This document shows positions 23,293 to 27,088 of a DNA stretch of 27,088 nt, one piece after another (positions within the stretch are counted from its first letter, which is position 1; each line of letters starts with the position of its first letter). Source of the stretch: DATBIO01 sp036556965 (GTDB taxonomy: Bacteria > Acidobacteriota > Vicinamibacteria > Fen-336); NCBI GenBank assembly GCA_036556965.1, contig DATBIO010000043.1, positions 1 to 27,088 of the forward strand. The letters are read 5' to 3'. The position numbers and the translations under genes were made by a program. The notes under the pieces were generated by a model. It made no database searches and was not told the DNA's origin. It saw only the letters and a list, made by a program, of their open reading frames with translations.

Positions 23293-23309
23293 GCGGCGCT
23301 AGGCGCCGC
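23293..23309. other. GC hairpin spanning the rho stop codon
   Basis: GCGGCGC (23293-23299) and GCGCCGC (23303-23309) form a seven-pair stem with a three-base loop, overlapping the rho stop codon (23301-23299). It could weaken read-through into the AtoE gene or protect the rho mRNA end. No U-tract is present. Confidence 0.4.
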
Positions 23310-24786
23310 TGGACATGCTCTCGAGGAACTCCTTGTTGTTCCGGGTCTTGCCCAGGCGCTCGATGAGCAGCTCCATGGCCTCCACCGGCGAGAGCGAGGA
23401 GAGGACCTTGCGCAGGATCCAGGCCCGGTTGAGCTCGGCCTCGGGGATGAGCAGCTCTTCCTTGCGCGTGCCGCTCTTGAGCAGGTCGATGGCGGGGAAG
23501 ACGCGCTTGTCGGAGAGCTTGCGGTCCAGCACGATCTCCGCGTTGCCGGTGCCCTTGAACTCCTCGAAGATCACGTCGTCCATGCGCGAGCCCGTCTCCA
23601 CGAGGGCGGAGGCGATGATGGTGAGGGAGCCGCCCTCCTCCACGTTGCGGGCCGCCCCGAAGAAGCGCTTGGGCCGCTGCAGGGCGTTGCTGTCCACGCC
23701 CCCCGAGAGCACCTTGCCCGAGGGCGGCACGATGGTGTTGTAGGCCCGCGCCAGGCGGGTGATCGAGTCGAGGAGGATGACCACGTCCTTCTTGTGCTCC
23801 ACCAGCCGCTTCGACTTCTCGAGCACCATCTCCGCCACCTGCACGTGGCGGTCCGCCGGCTCGTCGAAGGTGGAGGAGATCACTTCGCCGTGCACGGACC
23901 GCTGCATGTCCGTGACCTCCTCCGGCCGCTCGTCGATGAGCAGCACGATGAGGAAGACCTCGGGGTGGTTGGCGGTGATGGCGTTGGCGATGGCCTGCAG
24001 GAGCATGGTCTTGCCCGTGCGGGGGGCGGCCACGATGAGGGCGCGCTGGCCCTTGCCCAGGGGAGTCATGAGGTCGAGCACGCGCGTGGAGAGGGCGTCC
24101 GCGGTGGTCTCCAGCCGGATGCGCTCCTGGGGGTAGAGCGGGGTCAGGTTGTCGAAGAAGATCTTCTCCTTCGACTTGTCGGGCGGCTCGAAGTTGACGG
24201 CGTCCACCTTGATGAGGGCGAAGTAGCGCTCGTCCTCCTTGGGGGGGCGGATCTGGCCCGAGATGGTGTCGCCCGTGCGCAGGTCGAACTTGCGGATCTG
24301 GGAAGGCGAGACGTAGATGTCGTCCGGACCCGGCAGGTAGCAGTACTCGGGGGCGCGCAGGAAGCCGAAGCCGTCGGGCAGGATCTCGAGCACGCCCTCG
24401 GAGAAGATCAGGCCCTCCTTCTCCGCCTGCGCGCGCAGGATCTGGAAGACCAGCTCCTGCTTCTTCATGGTGGCCGCGCCCGGGATCTCGAGGCTCTTGG
24501 CCACCTGCGCGAGCTTGGTGGCGCTCATCTCCTTGAGGTCGGCGAGGTCCAGCCGCCGCGGCTCGGCGGCGGCGGCGGGCACGTCCGCGAGCGGCTCGCC
24601 CACGGGAGGCGTCTCGCTCACCTGCACCTCCGCGAGCTCGGGCGGCTCCTCTTCCGCGGTGGCCGGCCCGCGCCGGAACTCGCGCGGTCCCCGGCCCCGG
24701 TGGTTGCCGTCGCCCTTGGGCGGCCGCGGCGGGCGCCGCGAAGGCTCGGGCTTGGCCGTTGGGGACGAGGGATCGTCGGTGGACAT
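23299..24786 (-). CDS. rho: Transcription termination factor Rho
   Basis: The 495-residue protein is a full Rho: a hexameric RNA-dependent ATPase that ends transcription. An acidic/basic Pro-rich extension (about residues 1-78) precedes the N-terminal helical domain (MSATKLAQVAKSLEIPG) and the RNA-binding cold-shock fold (GVLEILPDGFGFLRAPEYCYLPGPDDIYVSP, from about 131). In the ATPase core, Walker A reads APRTGKT at 254-260, followed by LLIDERPEEVTDM, the Walker B strand VVILLDSITRLARAYN, the Q-loop GGVDSNALQRPKRFFGAARN and EEFKGTGNAEI. ATG 24786 begins the protein. It lies between the thiolase and AtoE genes on the same strand, an unusual place for rho. A sigma70-like promoter is seen at 24910-24881. 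Confidence 0.97.
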   Translation of the reverse strand: MSTDDPSSPTAKPEPSRRPPRPPKGDGNHRGRGPREFRRGPATAEEEPPELAEVQVSETPPVGEPLADVPAAAAEPRRLDLADLKEMSATKLAQVAKSLEIPGAATMKKQELVFQILRAQAEKEGLIFSEGVLEILPDGFGFLRAPEYCYLPGPDDIYVSPSQIRKFDLRTGDTISGQIRPPKEDERYFALIKVDAVNFEPPDKSKEKIFFDNLTPLYPQERIRLETTADALSTRVLDLMTPLGKGQRALIVAAPRTGKTMLLQAIANAITANHPEVFLIVLLIDERPEEVTDMQRSVHGEVISSTFDEPADRHVQVAEMVLEKSKRLVEHKKDVVILLDSITRLARAYNTIVPPSGKVLSGGVDSNALQRPKRFFGAARNVEEGGSLTIIASALVETGSRMDDVIFEEFKGTGNAEIVLDRKLSDKRVFPAIDLLKSGTRKEELLIPEAELNRAWILRKVLSSLSPVEAMELLIERLGKTRNNKEFLESMSSGA

Positions 24787-24880
24787 GGCGTTTCCCGTGG
24801 GAGGTGCGGGCGTTTTCGCGGGGAGGAGAGGAGCGGCTCCGCCTCGAGGCTCCGACGGTTCACTTCATCGGATGGTCCGT

Positions 24881-24910
24881 ACGTTAGGCGAAGGGACACC
24901 GGCCTGTCAA
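24881..24910 (-). promoter_or_regulatory. Sigma70-type promoter upstream of rho
   Basis: On the minus strand a perfect TTGACA (24910-24905) is followed after 18 bases by TAACGT (24886-24881). Transcription would begin near 24874, leaving a leader of about 88 bases. It lies between the thiolase stop and rho, so rho can be transcribed apart from the CoA-transferase/thiolase genes. Leader-based autoregulation of rho is known in other bacteria; here it is only possible. Confidence 0.55.
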
Positions 24911-24926
24911 CGTCCTCGGCGGCGTC

Positions 24927-26111
24927 CTAGACGCGCTCCACCACCATGGCCACGCCCTGGCCGCCCCCGATGCAGAGGCCGGCCAGGCCCAGCTTCTGGC
25001 CGCGCGCGGCCAGGGCATGGAGCAGGGTGACCAGGATGCGGGCGCCCGAGGCGCCGATGGGGTGGCCCAGGGCGATGGCCCCGCCGTTCACGTTGACGCG
25101 CGCGGGATCCAGCTTCAGCTCGCGCAGCACGGCCAGGCTCTGCGCGGCGAAGGCCTCGTTGAGCTCCCACAGGTCGATCCGATCCGCGCCCAGGCCGGCC
25201 TTGTCCAGCGCCTTGCGCACCGCGGGCACGGGGCCGATGCCCATCACCCGCGGGTCCACCGCGGCCGAGGCGTAGGAGACGACGCGCCCCCGCGGCGCGA
25301 GCCCGAGGTCCTTCGCCCGCTCCGCGCCCGCGACCACCACCGCCGCCGCCCCGTCGTTGATCCCGCTGGAGTTGCCGGCGGTGACGCTTCCGTCCTTCTT
25401 GAAGGCCGGCTTCAGCTTGCCGAGCGTCTCCGCCGTGGTTCCCGCGCGCGGGTACTCGTCCTGGTCCACCAGGCTCTCCCCCTTCTTGCCCGGCACGGCC
25501 ACGGGGACGATCTCCTCCTTGAAGCGGCCCTCGCGGATGGCCTCTTGCGCGCGGCGCTGGCTCTCCGCGGCGAAGGCGTCCTGGTCGGCGCGGCTGATCG
25601 AGTAGCGCTCCACCAGGTTCTCGGCCGTGATCCCCATGTGTATGTCGTGGAGGGCGTCGGTCAGGCCCTCGTGGATCATGTGGTCCACGACGCGGCCGTG
25701 GCCGAGACGCTCGCCCCAGCGCGCGCCGGGCAGCAGGAAGGGGGCGCCGCTCATGCTCTCCGTCCCTCCCGCCACCACCACCTCGGCATCGCCCGCCTTG
25801 ATCGACTGCGCGGCCAGCATGACCGCCTTGAGGCCCGAGCCGCAGACCTTGTTCACGGTGTGGGCCGGCGTGGCCTCGGGCAATCCGGCCCTGAGCGCGG
25901 CCTGCCGCGCCACGTTCATGCCGAGGCCGGCCTGGAGGATGCAACCCAGGACCACCTCGTCCACCTGTTCGGGGCGCAGGCCGGCGCGCCGGACCGCCTC
26001 CCGGACGGCCACCGTCCCCAGCTCGACCGCCGACACCTCCCGGAACGCGCCGCCGAAGCTCCCGATGGGCGTCCGGCAGCCGGCGACGATGACGACCTCG
26101 CGCGTGCTCAT
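24927..26111 (-). CDS. atoB: Acetyl-CoA C-acetyltransferase (thiolase)
   Basis: The 394-residue protein is a standard biosynthetic/degradative thiolase interconverting two acetyl-CoA and acetoacetyl-CoA. The acylated Cys90 is in NKVCGSGLKA, GGTESMSGAP follows near 115, and the catalytic GHPIGASGAR holds His350 and CIGGGQG holds Cys380. WELNEAFAAQ near 314 is also typical. ATG 26111 lies four bases after the stop of the CoA transferase, so the two are co-transcribed. Together they convert acetoacetate to acetoacetyl-CoA and then to acetyl-CoA, or run the reverse. Chain-length preference cannot be judged, so AtoB or PhaA naming is by family only. Confidence 0.95.
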   Translation of the reverse strand: MSTREVVIVAGCRTPIGSFGGAFREVSAVELGTVAVREAVRRAGLRPEQVDEVVLGCILQAGLGMNVARQAALRAGLPEATPAHTVNKVCGSGLKAVMLAAQSIKAGDAEVVVAGGTESMSGAPFLLPGARWGERLGHGRVVDHMIHEGLTDALHDIHMGITAENLVERYSISRADQDAFAAESQRRAQEAIREGRFKEEIVPVAVPGKKGESLVDQDEYPRAGTTAETLGKLKPAFKKDGSVTAGNSSGINDGAAAVVVAGAERAKDLGLAPRGRVVSYASAAVDPRVMGIGPVPAVRKALDKAGLGADRIDLWELNEAFAAQSLAVLRELKLDPARVNVNGGAIALGHPIGASGARILVTLLHALAARGQKLGLAGLCIGGGQGVAMVVERV

Positions 26112-26115
26112 GGCT

Positions 26116-27088
26116 TCACGACTCCATCTTCTTGACGTCCGGGGCCACGGCCAGGGCCGTCCCCGTCGCCTTCCTCACCGCGTCCACGTCGGTGTCGGGT
26201 GCGACCTCGCGCAGGACGAGCCCTTCCGGCGCCACCTCGATGACGGCCATCTCCGTGACGATGAGGTTGACGCACCGGCGGCCGGTCAGGGGCAGCGTGC
26301 AGTGCTCGAGGATCTTGGGCGAGCCGTCCTTGGCCGTGTGCTCCATGGTCACGACCACGCGCTTCGCCCCCGAGACGAGGTCCATGGCCCCGCCCATGCC
26401 CTTCACCATCTTGCCCGGGATCATCCAGTTGGCCAGGTTGCCCTCGCGGTCCACCTGCAGGGCGCCCAGGATGGTGAGGTCCACGTGGCCCCCGCGGACC
26501 ATGGCGAACGAGTCCGCGCTCGAGAAGTACGACGTCCCGGGCACTTCGGTGACCGTCTCCTTGCCGGCGTTGATGAGGTCGGGGTCCTCCTTCCCCGCCT
26601 CCGGATACGGCCCCACGCCCAGCATGCCGTTCTCGGAGTGGAGGACGATCGACACCCCCGCCGGCACGTAGTTGGACGCGAGGGTCGGCATCCCGATGCC
26701 GAGGTTCACGTAGTACCCGTCCTTCATCTCGAGCGCGGCGCGGCGCACGATGCGCTCGCGCTTGACGTCGGTGTCGGCCGCGGCCTGGCCGGCCAGCGTG
26801 CGCTTCTCGATCCGCTTCTCGTAGCCCCGTCCCTGGAAGATCCGCTGCACGAAGATGCCGGGAGTGGTGACGGAGTCGGGATCGATGGCCCCGGGAGGAA
26901 CGAGCTGTTCCACCTCGGCGAGCGTGGTGCGGGCGGCCATGGCCATCATGGGCGCGAAGTTCCGCGTGGTCCGCCGATAGACGAGGTTCCCGTGCGTGTC
27001 GCCCTTCCACGCCTTGAGGAACGCGTAGTCGGCGCGCAGGCCGGTCTCCATCACGTGCGGCCGGCCGTTGAAGTCGCGGACTTCCTTG
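26116..27088 (-). CDS. Succinyl-CoA:3-ketoacid CoA transferase, fused A-B subunits (N-terminus outside window)
   Basis: The visible 324 residues read in from the right edge without a stop: KEVRDFNGRPHVMETGLRAD is family sequence upstream of the first in-window GTG/ATG, so the start lies outside. The end of the A domain (RRTTRNFAPMMAMAA, then FVQRIFQGRGYEKRIEKRT) runs directly into the B domain (ERIVRRAALEMKDGYYVNLGIGMPTL). The catalytic Glu lies in HSENGMLGVGPYP. A and B are separate genes (atoD/atoA or scoA/scoB) in many bacteria and fused as in mitochondrial SCOT. It transfers CoA from succinyl-CoA or a similar donor to acetoacetate. Thiolase follows four bases later. Confidence 0.93.
   Translation of the reverse strand, partial: KEVRDFNGRPHVMETGLRADYAFLKAWKGDTHGNLVYRRTTRNFAPMMAMAARTTLAEVEQLVPPGAIDPDSVTTPGIFVQRIFQGRGYEKRIEKRTLAGQAAADTDVKRERIVRRAALEMKDGYYVNLGIGMPTLASNYVPAGVSIVLHSENGMLGVGPYPEAGKEDPDLINAGKETVTEVPGTSYFSSADSFAMVRGGHVDLTILGALQVDREGNLANWMIPGKMVKGMGGAMDLVSGAKRVVVTMEHTAKDGSPKILEHCTLPLTGRRCVNLIVTEMAVIEVAPEGLVLREVAPDTDVDAVRKATGTALAVAPDVKKMES

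Overview
This is a gene-dense, very GC-rich (by eye around 70 %) bacterial chromosomal window holding 24 protein-coding genes, two of them cut by the window edges. No stretch longer than about 300 bases lacks a gene. I see no tRNA or rRNA, CRISPR array, insertion sequence or phage gene. The gene content (PknB-type Ser/Thr kinase, ECF sigma/anti-sigma pair, di-haem peroxidase, amidoligase cassette, fused SCOT) would suit an uncultured Acidobacteriota, Myxococcota/Desulfobacterota-like or Methylomirabilota/Rokubacteria-like organism. The sequence alone does not settle the phylum.

Layout. 1-2491: a Ser/Thr kinase fragment (minus) diverges from a plus-strand run of holo-ACP synthase, MFS exporter and a small Cys-rich zinc-ribbon protein. 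2519-9661 (minus): 2-isopropylmalate-synthase-like enzyme, GAF-GGDEF diguanylate cyclase, peptide-type ABC solute-binding lipoprotein without permeases, cardiolipin-synthase-like PLD protein and an EEP-family phosphodiesterase. 9723-11080 (minus): ECF sigma factor and its membrane anti-sigma factor, overlapping by GTGA. The anti-sigma carries an unexpected CXXCH haem-c motif at its predicted periplasmic end. 11194-14127 (plus): di-haem cytochrome c peroxidase, Tat-exported metallophosphoesterase and mono-haem cytochrome c, diverging from the sigma gene. The intergenic gap holds two facing promoter-like motifs of the same form, GGAA(T/G)AAACC then TGTT at identical spacing, which suggests one sigma factor drives both sides. 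14208-14756: secreted DUF1579-like protein, followed by a long hairpin.

14860-18388 (plus): circularly permuted ATP-grasp ligase, YbdK/GCS2-type carboxylate-amine ligase and class I glutamine-amidotransferase-like protein. This is an amidoligase/hydrolase cassette whose product cannot be read from sequence. 18398-19792 (minus): CCA-adding enzyme/poly(A) polymerase family with HD domain. 19848-21925: DUF6335-like small protein and two paralogous secreted PKD-like proteins, one on each side of a minus-strand Fic protein that lacks the catalytic His and also the inhibitory Glu. 21927-27088 (minus): fused succinyl-CoA:3-ketoacid CoA transferase, thiolase, rho and an AtoE-type short-chain fatty acid transporter. 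This is an acetoacetate/short-chain fatty acid set with rho lodged inside it.

The most interesting items are the haem-motif anti-sigma factor with matched divergent promoters and a haem-protein operon, the three-gene amidoligase cassette, the doubly degenerate Fic protein between secreted paralogs, and the rho/ato arrangement. Several starts are non-standard: TTG for the sigma factor and EEP protein, an apparent ATA for the amidotransferase, and no ATG/GTG/TTG covering the conserved N-terminus of AtoE. Convergent genes lie extremely close together, and no hairpin seen has a U-tract.
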